Positions 1-5,868 of a DNA stretch of 7,581 nucleotides are shown here, in pieces. The notes beneath the pieces were generated by a model. The model saw only the letters and a list, made by a program, of their open reading frames with translations. It was not told where the DNA came from and did no database searches. Made by a program: the position numbers and the translations under genes. This DNA is from Candidatus Krumholzibacteriia bacterium (lineage in GTDB: Bacteria > Krumholzibacteriota > Krumholzibacteriia > LZORAL124-64-63): assembly GCA_016744275.1 (NCBI GenBank), contig JADGEP010000181.1, positions 1 through 7,581 on the forward strand, written 5' to 3'. How positions within the stretch are numbered: position 1 is the first letter of the stretch; each line of letters starts with the position of its first letter.

Positions 1-35
1 ATGGTATAGCGACGTGCCACTTGCACACTACAAGC

Positions 36-767
36 TTAAAACCTCAAATCACCCTTAATATCATCAATATCTTCCAACCCCACCGCGATACGCACCAAGC
101 CGTCAGTAATACCGACCTCCTGGCGTTGCTCATCGGTCAGGTCCTGCCAGGGGATGTCGACGTGGAACCCGTGGGCCTGGCAGACTTCGTTCAGGACATC
201 CATGGTCACCTGGGAATAGATGACATAGCCGCTGTCGGTGGTGATCACCAGGGCGCCCTGACGGAGAGTTCGTCTGGGATCGTCGATCAACAACTCGGGG
301 TCGATGGCATCCTGCACGCCCAAGCCGCGGCAGCTTTCGCAGGCCCCCGCGCTGTTGAATGAGAAATCACTGCGGTGCAGAGCGCCACCATCCGGCGAGG
401 CCCCCAGGCGGGCAAACAGCAAGCGCAGGTATCCGTGCAGTTCGCTGATGGTTCCCACGGTGGAGCGCGGATTGCGCCCCGAAGTTTTCTGATCCAGGGC
501 AATGGCCGGGCTCAGGTTGTCGATGCTCTCGACATCCGGTTGGCCCAGTTTGCCAAGCAGTTGGCGGGCTCTGTTGCTGAACGACTCCAGGTAGCGGCGT
601 TGCCCTTCACGGCACACGGTGTCAAAAGCCAGAGACGATTTTCCCGACCCTGAAACACCCGTGACGACCACGAGTTTGTGATGGGGAATACGCAGGTCCA
701 CATCCTGCAGGTTGTGGGCCCGGGCTTTGCGAATCGTGATGGGCGGTGGTGAAGCGGGGCGGTTCAT
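36..767 (-). CDS. Truncated UvrA-like ATPase N-terminus fused in frame to a MetB/MetY-like C-terminal tail
   Basis: The ORF encodes 243 aa from an ATG at 765-767, preceded by GGAG with 5 nt spacing; an in-frame upstream ATG at 795-797 is less likely. Residues 1 to about 210 are clearly UvrA: Walker A GVSGSGKS at 37-44, then EGQRRYLESFS, LSPAIALDQKT, RNPRSTVGT, LRLLFARLG, SFNS and the zinc-knuckle CxxC at 143/146 followed by RGLG. UvrA proteins are ATPases that scan DNA for damage and normally run 750-950 aa; here both signature/Walker B regions and the whole second ATPase half are absent, so activity is unlikely. Only about 13 residues separate LLFARLG from SFNS, which fits the shorter UvrA paralogue class lacking the UvrB-binding domain. 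From about residue 211 the sequence instead resembles the extreme C-terminus of cystathionine gamma-synthase/O-acetylhomoserine sulfhydrylase (GITDGLVRIAVGLEDIDDIK). The product is probably non-functional, or an assembly chimera. It lies 99 bp downstream of the Mrp gene. Confidence 0.8.
   Translation of the reverse strand: MNRPASPPPITIRKARAHNLQDVDLRIPHHKLVVVTGVSGSGKSSLAFDTVCREGQRRYLESFSNRARQLLGKLGQPDVESIDNLSPAIALDQKTSGRNPRSTVGTISELHGYLRLLFARLGASPDGGALHRSDFSFNSAGACESCRGLGVQDAIDPELLIDDPRRTLRQGALVITTDSGYVIYSQVTMDVLNEVCQAHGFHVDIPWQDLTDEQRQEVGITDGLVRIAVGLEDIDDIKGDLRF
114..143 (-). other. Probable fusion junction between UvrA-like and MetB/MetY-like sequence
   Basis: These 30 bases encode DLTDEQRQEV on the minus strand. 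A D/QLTxEQR string occurs in UvrA just before a conserved LYG segment, and a similar string occurs in MetB/MetY-type enzymes just before the AGIT/S-GLVRLSVG tail. The switch of homology therefore falls inside a stretch the two families share, as expected for microhomology recombination or a k-mer-driven misassembly. By hand count, GC is about 45% over bases 1-110 and about 59% over the next 110. Codons in the tail shift to ATT, GAT, TTG, AGG and TTT. The family assignment of the tail is from memory of conserved patterns, not a search. Confidence 0.6.
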
Positions 768-799
768 GAATTCTCCGAAACGTCTGGCTGATCTCAAGG

Positions 800-824
800 A
801 CGGGCGGCCATATTGGCCGCCCGT
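800..824 (-). terminator. Strong hairpin between mrp and the UvrA-like ORF, possible terminator
   Basis: A perfect 11-bp inverted repeat (800-810 with 814-824) closes on a 3-nt loop and is almost entirely G/C. It lies 43 nt past the Mrp stop and 33 nt before the UvrA-like start. On the minus strand it is followed by CCTTGAG, not a run of T, so it is a poor intrinsic terminator by the classical rule. It could stabilise the mRNA 3' end, pause transcription or act with Rho. The inverted repeat is seen directly; the role is inferred. Confidence 0.45.
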
Positions 825-866
825 GCTCTTCTGCCGCCAGGCCAGTGGTCTGCAGGTGGGTCGGCC

Positions 867-1949
867 CTACTGCGGCACGTCCACGGCCAGTTCGACCACC
901 TTGGCAGCCAAAGTCATGAACGCCTCACGGGCCGCGCTGCCTTCGACCTCCACCGCGGGCTTGCCCGCATCGCCACCTTCGCGGATCGCCGGATCGATGG
1001 GGATCTCGCCCAACAGCGGCAGGTCGTACTGCTTGGCCACTTCGGCACCGCCGCCATGGCCAAAGATGTCGTACTGCTTGCCACTGTCCGGGCATACGAA
1101 GTAGCTCATATTTTCGACAATGCCCAACACCGGAACTTCGGTCTCGCCAAACATCCGGATGCCGCGGCGCACATCAGCCAGGGCCACTTCCTGCGGCGTT
1201 GTGACCATGACCACGCCCGAAAGCGGCACCTGCTGAATCAGCGTCAGCTGCGCGTCGCCGGTTCCGGGCGGCATGTCCACCACCAGGAAATCCAGGTCGG
1301 CCCATTGCACATCTTTCAGGAACTGCTTGATGGCCGAAAAAACCAGCGGTCCACGCCAAATCACGGGCTGGTCTGGGGGCAAGAGCAGGCCCATGCTGAT
1401 GACCTGCAGGCCATGGGAAATCACCGGATGGATCTTCTTGTCTTCGGTCACTTCCGGGCCTTCATCCATGGCCAACATCGTCGGCACCGAAGGGCCATAG
1501 ACGTCGGCGTCCATCAGGCCCACCTTGTGGCCACTGGCGGACAGGGCCAGAGCCAGATTCACCGCTACAGATGATTTGCCCACGCCGCCTTTGGCGCTGG
1601 CCACGGCGATGATTTTTTTGACACCCGGCAGCTTGGCCCGATCAGCGAACGGATCAGGCGATTGGCCATGAGGACCGCGCGGTGCCTGCTGCGGCGCGCT
1701 GCGGTCGTCCAGAACCACGTTCACCGAAAGAACACCCTGCAAACCAGAGACGATTTCGGTCACACCGGCGCGCACCGCTTCGATGGTTTCGTCTTTTTCG
1801 GTGGTTTTGACCACTGAAACCACGACCTCGCCGCCAGTGACCTTGATTTCACCTACCAGGCCAATTTTGACGATGTCCACTTTGGTGCCCGGAACCATGA
1901 CCTCTTTCAAGGCCTCCATCACCATTTCAGGATTGAGATTGGAACTCAC
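867..1949 (-). CDS. mrp: Mrp/NBP35/ApbC-family P-loop ATPase (iron-sulfur cluster carrier)
   Basis: This 360-aa protein starts at GTG 1947-1949, preceded by AAGGAG with 8 nt spacing. A longer ORF beginning at an ATG at 2001-2003 has no good ribosome binding site and adds non-conserved residues. Residues about 9-85 form a diverged MIP18/DUF59-type domain. Then follows a linker and a MinD/Mrp ATPase domain: deviant Walker A KGGVGKSS at 120-127, DADVYGPS at 147-154, DMPPGTGD at 225-232 and VENMSYF just before Cys286. Family members bind a bridging Fe-S cluster between two subunits through a C-terminal CxxC and pass it to apoproteins in the cytosol. Here that motif reads CPDSG, so the second cysteine is Ser, and Cys286 is the only cysteine in the protein. 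Family membership is secure; carrier activity is less so. It lies 63 nt after the Nudix stop, probably in the same transcript. Confidence 0.93.
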   Translation of the reverse strand: MSSNLNPEMVMEALKEVMVPGTKVDIVKIGLVGEIKVTGGEVVVSVVKTTEKDETIEAVRAGVTEIVSGLQGVLSVNVVLDDRSAPQQAPRGPHGQSPDPFADRAKLPGVKKIIAVASAKGGVGKSSVAVNLALALSASGHKVGLMDADVYGPSVPTMLAMDEGPEVTEDKKIHPVISHGLQVISMGLLLPPDQPVIWRGPLVFSAIKQFLKDVQWADLDFLVVDMPPGTGDAQLTLIQQVPLSGVVMVTTPQEVALADVRRGIRMFGETEVPVLGIVENMSYFVCPDSGKQYDIFGHGGGAEVAKQYDLPLLGEIPIDPAIREGGDAGKPAVEVEGSAAREAFMTLAAKVVELAVDVPQ

Positions 1950-1957
1950 TATTTCCA

Positions 1958-1963
1958 CTCCTT
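1958..1963 (-). promoter_or_regulatory. Ribosome binding site that fixes the GTG start of mrp
   Basis: AAGGAG on the minus strand is separated by 8 nt from GTG at 1947-1949. It decides between this start and the upstream in-frame ATG at 2001-2003, which has only a weak GAG before it. Confidence 0.75.
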
Positions 1964-2012
1964 GGCAAAGGGCGACCCGCTGCCTTCGCGGCGGTCTCCC
2001 CATTGTTGTTTC

Positions 2013-2471
2013 TCAGGATTTCAATTCATTCAAGACGTCGCCCAAAATGTGGGCATGGTCAAAGGCCAGATCCGGCAATTCACTCACCGAAAACCAAGCC
2101 GCGGCGGCGGCGTCATCGCCACCCTGCACTTCCGGCAACGCGCCGGACAGTTGCCCCACATAGACCACCGAGACGGTGTGCCCCCGCGGATCTCTGCCGG
2201 GTTGGCCATAGGTTCGGAACTGGCTAAAGGAGACTCCGGTCAGGCCGGTTTCTTCAGCCACTTCGCGGGTGATCGCATCGTCGATGTTTTCGCCGTAGTC
2301 GACAAATCCGCCGGGCAACGCGTAGCTGCCCCGGAATGGCTCGCGCCCGCGTTCGATCAACAGAACCGACATTTCGTCGTCTGCCCCGGCCCGCACCAAC
2401 ACCACCCCGTCGACGGTCAGGGCCGGATTGCGATAGGTCTCCCCCTCGCTGGCATCCGGTTCCCGATTCAA
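2013..2471 (-). CDS. Nudix hydrolase, ADP-ribose pyrophosphatase-like
   Basis: The protein has 152 aa and starts at TTG 2469-2471, 2 nt after the STAS stop, with AGGA from the end of the STAS gene 6 nt upstream. No ATG or better site precedes the conserved YRNPALTVDGVVL strand, so TTG is preferred. The Nudix box is complete at residues 55-77: G-x5-E61-x7-R69-E-V-A-E73-E74-T-G-L, which chelates the metal for hydrolysis of nucleoside diphosphates linked to another moiety. After the box comes GQPGRDPRGHTVSVVY, a pattern common in bacterial ADP-ribose pyrophosphatase-type Nudix enzymes (COG1051). It is short, with no extra domain or signal peptide, so it should be cytosolic. The true substrate cannot be read from sequence; NADH or oxidised nucleotides are alternatives. 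Tight spacing indicates cotranscription with STAS and probably mrp. Confidence 0.9.
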   Translation of the reverse strand: MNREPDASEGETYRNPALTVDGVVLVRAGADDEMSVLLIERGREPFRGSYALPGGFVDYGENIDDAITREVAEETGLTGVSFSQFRTYGQPGRDPRGHTVSVVYVGQLSGALPEVQGGDDAAAAAWFSVSELPDLAFDHAHILGDVLNELKS

Positions 2472-2473
2472 AC

Positions 2474-2818
2474 TTATTCCTGGCCGAACGACGCCAAAGC
2501 TTCGTCGCAGCTGTTGAAGGTCTCAAAAACCAATTTCAACTGGGTGACATTCAGGATGTTGTCGATGCGGTCGCTGACCTGGCAGATCTTCAGGCGTCCG
2601 CCGTTTTTCTTCAGAGTGTGGTAGCCGGAGACGAGAATGCCCAGCCCGGTCGAATTTACCCAGCTGACTTTGCTCATGTCCAACAAGACATCGACGTGGC
2701 CATTGGCAATGAGGGTCTTGACCTCGGTCATGAATTTTTCGTGATCCGGTCCGCCCATGATTTTGCCGGACAGATTCAGGACCATGACATCGCCGTTGGC
2801 GTTCTGCTTGATATTCAA
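2474..2818 (-). CDS. STAS-domain protein, anti-sigma factor antagonist-like
   Basis: The 114-aa protein starts at TTG 2816-2818, preceded by AGGAGG with 5 nt spacing; the longer open frame upstream is non-conserved read-through into the intergenic region. It is a single STAS domain like SpoIIAA/RsbV: an N-terminal strand pair (VMVLNLSGKI), a central DVLLDMSKVSWVNSTGLGIL and a final helix. In SpoIIAA the loop is D-S-S-G with the second Ser phosphorylated by an anti-sigma kinase; here it is N55-S56-T57-G58, so Thr57 is the likely phospho-acceptor and the Asp is Asn. Such proteins bind partner-switching kinases and free a sigma factor or another output. No kinase or phosphatase gene lies beside it. 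It is the first gene of the minus-strand group and diverges from ammB. Family assignment is strong; the partner is unknown. Confidence 0.9.
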   Translation of the reverse strand: MNIKQNANGDVMVLNLSGKIMGGPDHEKFMTEVKTLIANGHVDVLLDMSKVSWVNSTGLGILVSGYHTLKKNGGRLKICQVSDRIDNILNVTQLKLVFETFNSCDEALASFGQE

Positions 2819-2823
2819 TTCGC

Positions 2824-2829
2824 CCTCCT
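2824..2829 (-). promoter_or_regulatory. Ribosome binding site that decides the TTG start of the STAS gene
   Basis: A full AGGAGG on the minus strand ends 5 nt before TTG at 2816-2818. It is the best Shine-Dalgarno sequence in this part of the window and coincides with the start of the conserved STAS fold. Confidence 0.8.
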
Positions 2830-2899
2830 GGGACAAGTTGCAAGCCTTGAAAAAGACCTGTGGAATCGGTGTTCGTCGAAGTTGCCTACATTTCAATAT

Positions 2900-2928
2900 A
2901 TGATAAAGTCCTTCGGTGCGGTTTCCAA
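2900..2928 (-). promoter_or_regulatory. Candidate sigma-70-type promoter for the STAS-nudix-mrp group
   Basis: On the minus strand TTGGAA (2923-2928) and TATCAT (2900-2905) are separated by exactly 17 bp. They match the -35 and -10 consensus at 4/6 and 5/6 positions. The expected start of transcription is near 2893, giving a leader of about 75 nt. The AT-rich core also reads TATGATA on the plus strand, so a divergent promoter for ammB could share it, but no good plus-strand -35 was found. The match is by eye, in a 151-bp intergenic region. Confidence 0.4.
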
Positions 2929-2950
2929 CCCGGATTATTTTTACCCGGAT
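2928..2950 (+). repeat. Direct repeat ACCCGGAT x2 in the leader of ammB
   Basis: ACCCGGAT occurs at 2928-2935 and 2943-2950, 15 bp apart and separated by TATTTTT. The pair lies between the AT-rich promoter core and the ammB ribosome binding site, overlapping the edge of the candidate minus-strand -35. It could be an operator for the divergent genes, but an 8-bp repeat can also occur by chance. Confidence 0.3.
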
Positions 2951-2969
2951 GAATACGAAGGACAATCCC

Positions 2970-3887
2970 ATGGTCAGAACCCGACCGGCCGTCCTGAGCG
3001 GCACCTGGTATCCTGCCGACCCGTCCGAATTGGCGGCCCAGGTCGACCAATTCCTCGACCTGGCGGACCCCAAACAGAAGCCCGCCGGCCAGGCCCGAAT
3101 CGCCATCGTCCCTCACGCCGGATTCATGTACAGCGGTGCCACAGCAGGACATCTGTACGGATTGCTTTGCTCTCCGGCTCCCCACCGAGTATGGATTCTG
3201 GCGCCCAATCACCGGGTTCCCCTGCACCAAGTGGCTCTCAGCAGCAGCCACGCCTTTGCCACGCCTTTGGGAGAATCAGCCTTGGATCAGGCGGCCACGT
3301 CCCGATTGGCGGCCCACCCATTATTTGCCATCGATGACCATGCCCACGCCCAGGAGCACGCCGTCGAGATCCAATTGCCTTTCCTGCAGCGCCTCTGGGG
3401 CTCTGGCGGAGCGGGTTCGTCGCCGACCATCCTGCCTTTGCTGGTGCCACACCTTGAGGGATCCGCTTCGCGCCAGGTCGCACGGGCGGTCGCAAAGGAA
3501 TTGCAACCCGGCGACCTCTTACTCGTATCGACGGACTTCACCCACTACGGGGCCAGCTTCGATTTTGTGCCTTTCAGCCAGAATGTTCCCGCGGCCCTGG
3601 AAGAACTGGATGCCGGCGCAATCCTGAAAGTGCTGGCCGCCGATGGTGAGGGCTTGCGCCAATACGGCCGCGAAACAGGCATCACCATGTGTGGCCTGCA
3701 GGCGGCCGGAGTGGCCCTGGACTGTGGCTTGCCCTCGGGCTACGAGGGCGCCCTGTTGCACTACAGCCGCAGCGGCGACCAGGAAAAGGACTACACCCAA
3801 TCGGTCAGCTATGCCGCCATTCTGCTGACCGAAGGGCCAGATGACGCCACGACTGACAGCTCCAATCGTCTCCAGGAAGGCCCATGA
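2970..3887 (+). CDS. amrB: MEMO-family protein (AmmeMemoRadiSam system protein B)
   Basis: The protein has 305 aa, a normal length for MEMO proteins. ATG 2970 is chosen because AAGGA sits 7 nt upstream and the product then begins right before the conserved RPAVLSGTWYP; upstream in-frame GTG 2916 and ATG 2949 lack such a site. All family landmarks are present: PHAGFMYSG (His49), APNHR (His81), EHAVEIQLPFL (His130), STDFTHYG (His192) and TMCG (Cys241). In human MEMO1 the metal-binding pocket uses His49, His81 and Cys244 beside His192, so the pocket appears intact. The fold is related to non-haem iron dioxygenases, but the bacterial reaction is not established. The gene overlaps the AMMECR1 gene by four bases (ATGA), so the two are translationally coupled. 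No signal peptide is visible. Confidence 0.93.
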   Translation: MVRTRPAVLSGTWYPADPSELAAQVDQFLDLADPKQKPAGQARIAIVPHAGFMYSGATAGHLYGLLCSPAPHRVWILAPNHRVPLHQVALSSSHAFATPLGESALDQAATSRLAAHPLFAIDDHAHAQEHAVEIQLPFLQRLWGSGGAGSSPTILPLLVPHLEGSASRQVARAVAKELQPGDLLLVSTDFTHYGASFDFVPFSQNVPAALEELDAGAILKVLAADGEGLRQYGRETGITMCGLQAAGVALDCGLPSGYEGALLHYSRSGDQEKDYTQSVSYAAILLTEGPDDATTDSSNRLQEGP

Positions 3888-4468
3888 TGCTCGAACCCGG
3901 CACTCTCATGAACAATTTGACGGCCCAGGAGCGGGAATTTCTGCGGGATGTGGCTCGCCAAGCGGTCTGGAATGCGGTCCGGCAACAGGACCCGCCCGAT
4001 ACCCGCACCCTGGCCGAGGCCGCCGCAGTGGACCTCACGCCTCGCCTGCTGGTCAAACGGGGGGCCTTTGTCACCCTGCATCGGGCCGGACAACTGCGCG
4101 GCTGCATCGGTTACATCGAAGGGCATTTACCCCTGGTCGATGCTGTCGTCCGCAATGGTAGGGCCGCGGCCACCGAAGATTCCCGGTTTGCCCCCGTCAG
4201 CGAGGCGGAATTGCCGGCTCTGGATCTCGAAGTCTCGGCTTTGACACCTCTGCGCTCGGTGGCCCGCCCAGAGGACATTGTCATCGGCCGCCATGGGATT
4301 CTGTTCGAAAAAAAGGGCCACAAGGCGGTGTTTTTGCCCCAAGTGGCCCTTGAACAGGGCTGGGATCTGGAGGCAACCCTGGGACACCTGTCCCTCAAAG
4401 CGGGACTCAGCCCCAGCGATTGGCACGAAGGGGCCCATTTTCAGGTCTTCGAAGCGGAAGTTTTCTAG
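3884..4468 (+). CDS. amrA: AMMECR1-domain protein (AmmeMemoRadiSam system protein A)
   Basis: The protein has 194 aa and starts at the ATG inside the ATGA overlap with the MEMO gene; AGGAAGG lies just upstream, and a second in-frame ATG follows at once. The diagnostic motif LRGCIG is at residues 71-76, in the context GAFVTLHRAGQLRGCIGYIEG. Later family landmarks are EDSRFAPVS near 98-106, LDLEVSALTPL near 113-123 and LPQVALEQGWDLEATLGHLS at 151-170. AMMECR1 proteins are widespread in archaea, bacteria and eukaryotes; the biochemical role is not firmly known. In prokaryotes they co-occur with MEMO and a radical-SAM enzyme, and sometimes fuse with MEMO. Here the first two are adjacent and the third is missing from the window. 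A 141-bp gap separates this gene from the next. Confidence 0.93.
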   Translation: MMLEPGTLMNNLTAQEREFLRDVARQAVWNAVRQQDPPDTRTLAEAAAVDLTPRLLVKRGAFVTLHRAGQLRGCIGYIEGHLPLVDAVVRNGRAAATEDSRFAPVSEAELPALDLEVSALTPLRSVARPEDIVIGRHGILFEKKGHKAVFLPQVALEQGWDLEATLGHLSLKAGLSPSDWHEGAHFQVFEAEVF

Positions 4469-4538
4469 TTGTTTGCGGGCGTTGCAAGGGTTATTTTCTA
4501 GCCCCGTGTAGCGCTCCGCAAGGTGCGCGTGCACTGTT

Positions 4539-4560
4539 GTCTTTGGAATAAGTCTTTGGA
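4539..4560 (+). repeat. Tandem direct repeat GTCTTTGGA upstream of the ceramide genes
   Basis: GTCTTTGGA occurs exactly at 4539-4547 and again at 4552-4560, with a 13-bp period, and similar TAA/TTA bases follow each copy. It sits just upstream of a GATAAT -10-like element. This could be an activator or repressor binding site for the spt gene; the role is inferred only from position. Confidence 0.4.
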
Positions 4561-4573
4561 TTATTGTTCGGTC

Positions 4574-4579
4574 GATAAT
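4574..4579 (+). promoter_or_regulatory. Candidate -10 element (GATAAT) for the spt-like gene
   Basis: GATAAT matches TATAAT at 5/6 positions and lies 30 nt before the ATG at 4610. No -35 box at 16-18 bp spacing was found: the TTGGAT at 4556-4561 is only 12 bp away and TTGGAA at 4543-4548 is 25 bp away. An activator-dependent promoter using the tandem repeat is one explanation. The element also forms the right arm of a loose inverted repeat with ATTAT at 4560-4564. Confidence 0.3.
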
Positions 4580-4609
4580 TGTCAAGTGTGTCCGAAAGAG
4601 ATGGTAACC

Positions 4610-5794
4610 ATGGGTTTGTTGGACAAGGTCGCAAAATTCACCACCGCCGAAGAGCTGCGCCAGGCCGACCTCTACAATTTTTTCCGGGTGATCGAGTCGG
4701 CCCAGGAAAACACGGTCAAGTACCAAGGCCGTGATGTGATCATGCTGGGCAGCAACAATTATCTGGGGCTGACCAATCATCCTCGGGTCAAGGAAGCGGC
4801 CCAGAACGCCATCGCCAAATACGGCACCGGTACTGCCGGCTCGCGCTTTCTCAATGGCACACTGGACATCCATGTCGAGCTGGAAGAGAAACTGGCGGCC
4901 TTGGTGGGCAAAGAAAAAGCGCTCATTTTCAGCACCGGTTTCATGGTCAATCAGGGCGTGCTCAGTTCGCTGGTCGGACGCAAAGAAACCATCATTGTCG
5001 ATCGCACCGACCACGCTTCGATCATCGATGGCGCCCGCCTCAGTTTTGCCGACGTGCGCAAATTTCGGCACAACAACATGGAAAACCTGGAACTGGTGCT
5101 CGAGTCCGAAAAGGACACCAACAAACTGGTCATCGTTGACGGCGTGTTTTCCATGGAAGGCGACATCGCCAAGCTGCCCGAGATCGTGGCGCTGTGCAAA
5201 AAATACGACGGCGTGCTCATGGTCGACGACGCCCATGGCGTGGGTGTGCTGGGCGATCACGGCCGCGGCACCTGCAATCACTTTGGCTTGACCGATGACG
5301 CTGCCCTGATCATGGGCACGTTCAGCAAATCCCTGGCTTCGGTGGGTGGCTTTGTTGCCGGCGATGCTGATACCATCGACTTCATCCAGCATCTCGCCCG
5401 GGCCCTGATGTTCTCGGCCAGCATGCCGCCCGCCTCGGTGGCGTCGGTTTCGGCCGCGGTTGATGTCATGCTCGAAGAGACGTGGCGCCACGAAGCGCTG
5501 TGGAAGAACAACGACATCATGCGCGAACGCCTGCAGAGCGCAGGCTTCGACACAGGCCCGTCCGAGACGCCGATCATTCCGGTGGTCATTGGCGAGAGCA
5601 TGACCACCTTCCAGATTTGCCGGCGCCTGATCGATGAAGGTGTGTTTGTCAACCCGGTCGCCAGTCCGGCTGTCGAAGAGGGCAACGCCCTGATCCGACT
5701 GAGCCTGATGGCCACCCATACCGAAGACGAAATCCACCAGGCCATGGACATCATGGACCGGGTGGGTCGTGAAATGGGCATCATCCCGGCCTAG
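4610..5794 (+). CDS. spt: Serine palmitoyltransferase-like alpha-oxoamine synthase
   Basis: The 394-aa protein is a PLP-dependent fold-type I enzyme of the alpha-oxoamine synthase family. Start ATG 4610 gives MGLLDKVAKFTTAEEL, a typical beginning for this group, with GAG 9 nt upstream; the in-frame ATG 4601 lies directly on that GAG, and GTG 4523 adds a cysteine-rich unlikely leader. Seen motifs: GSNNYLGL 47-54, GTGTAGSRFLNGT 72-84, DHAS with His135 for PLP stacking, VDDAHGVG with Asp206/His209, and GTFSKSLASVGGF with the Schiff-base Lys240. FSKS-AS-GGF favours serine palmitoyltransferase over KBL (usually GTLGKALGG) or BioF. SPT joins L-serine and an acyl thioester with loss of CO2, giving 3-ketosphinganine, the committed step of sphingolipid synthesis. 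The next two genes fit the following steps. Glycine C-acetyltransferase is the main alternative. Confidence 0.88.
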   Translation: MGLLDKVAKFTTAEELRQADLYNFFRVIESAQENTVKYQGRDVIMLGSNNYLGLTNHPRVKEAAQNAIAKYGTGTAGSRFLNGTLDIHVELEEKLAALVGKEKALIFSTGFMVNQGVLSSLVGRKETIIVDRTDHASIIDGARLSFADVRKFRHNNMENLELVLESEKDTNKLVIVDGVFSMEGDIAKLPEIVALCKKYDGVLMVDDAHGVGVLGDHGRGTCNHFGLTDDAALIMGTFSKSLASVGGFVAGDADTIDFIQHLARALMFSASMPPASVASVSAAVDVMLEETWRHEALWKNNDIMRERLQSAGFDTGPSETPIIPVVIGESMTTFQICRRLIDEGVFVNPVASPAVEEGNALIRLSLMATHTEDEIHQAMDIMDRVGREMGIIPA

Positions 5795-5830
5795 TTGGTC
5801 CGGAGTTCCGCACCGCATCGATGCTGTTCC

Positions 5831-5868
5831 AGAACCCGGGTTGTCGGCAGGCAGTCCGGGTCTTTTTT
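5831..5868 (+). terminator. Hairpin plus T-run between spt and the acyltransferase, possible intrinsic terminator or attenuator
   Basis: ACCCGG (5834-5839) pairs with CCGGGT (5856-5861), extendable by AGA/TCT with one bulged A, and is followed by C and six Ts (5863-5868). That is the layout of an intrinsic terminator. It starts 37 nt after the spt stop and the T-run ends just before the AAGGAG that serves the next gene. The stem is short and the loop 16 nt, so termination may be partial. Confidence 0.55.

Noticed and set aside
813..1574. A 253-codon plus-strand frame opposite mrp
   Set aside because: It is an antisense shadow of the Mrp ATPase; its His/Gln-rich translation shows no known motif.
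2819..3106. N-terminal extension of the STAS protein upstream of TTG 2816-2818
   Set aside because: The extra 96 residues are antisense to the amrB start and intergenic DNA, show no conserved pattern, and the AGGAGG site lies directly before the TTG.
2336..3337. A 333-codon plus-strand frame crossing nudix, STAS and amrB
   Set aside because: It runs antisense through two recognised genes and out of frame through the third; it shows no domain of its own.
4469..4538. Possible terminator after amrA
   Set aside because: No stable stem followed by a T-run was found in this stretch; partial G/C complementarity near 4476-4520 is weak, so read-through into spt cannot be excluded.
4523..4609. N-terminal extension of the SPT-like protein from GTG 4523
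   Set aside because: The added residues are cysteine-rich and unlike the family; they would cover the putative promoter, and ATG 4610 gives the usual MGLL-type beginning.
4127..5818. A 563-codon open frame on the minus strand opposite amrA and spt
   Set aside because: It is the antisense shadow of two well-supported genes in high-GC DNA. The translation is rich in His, Asp and Gln with no recognisable fold, and it crosses two unrelated genes.
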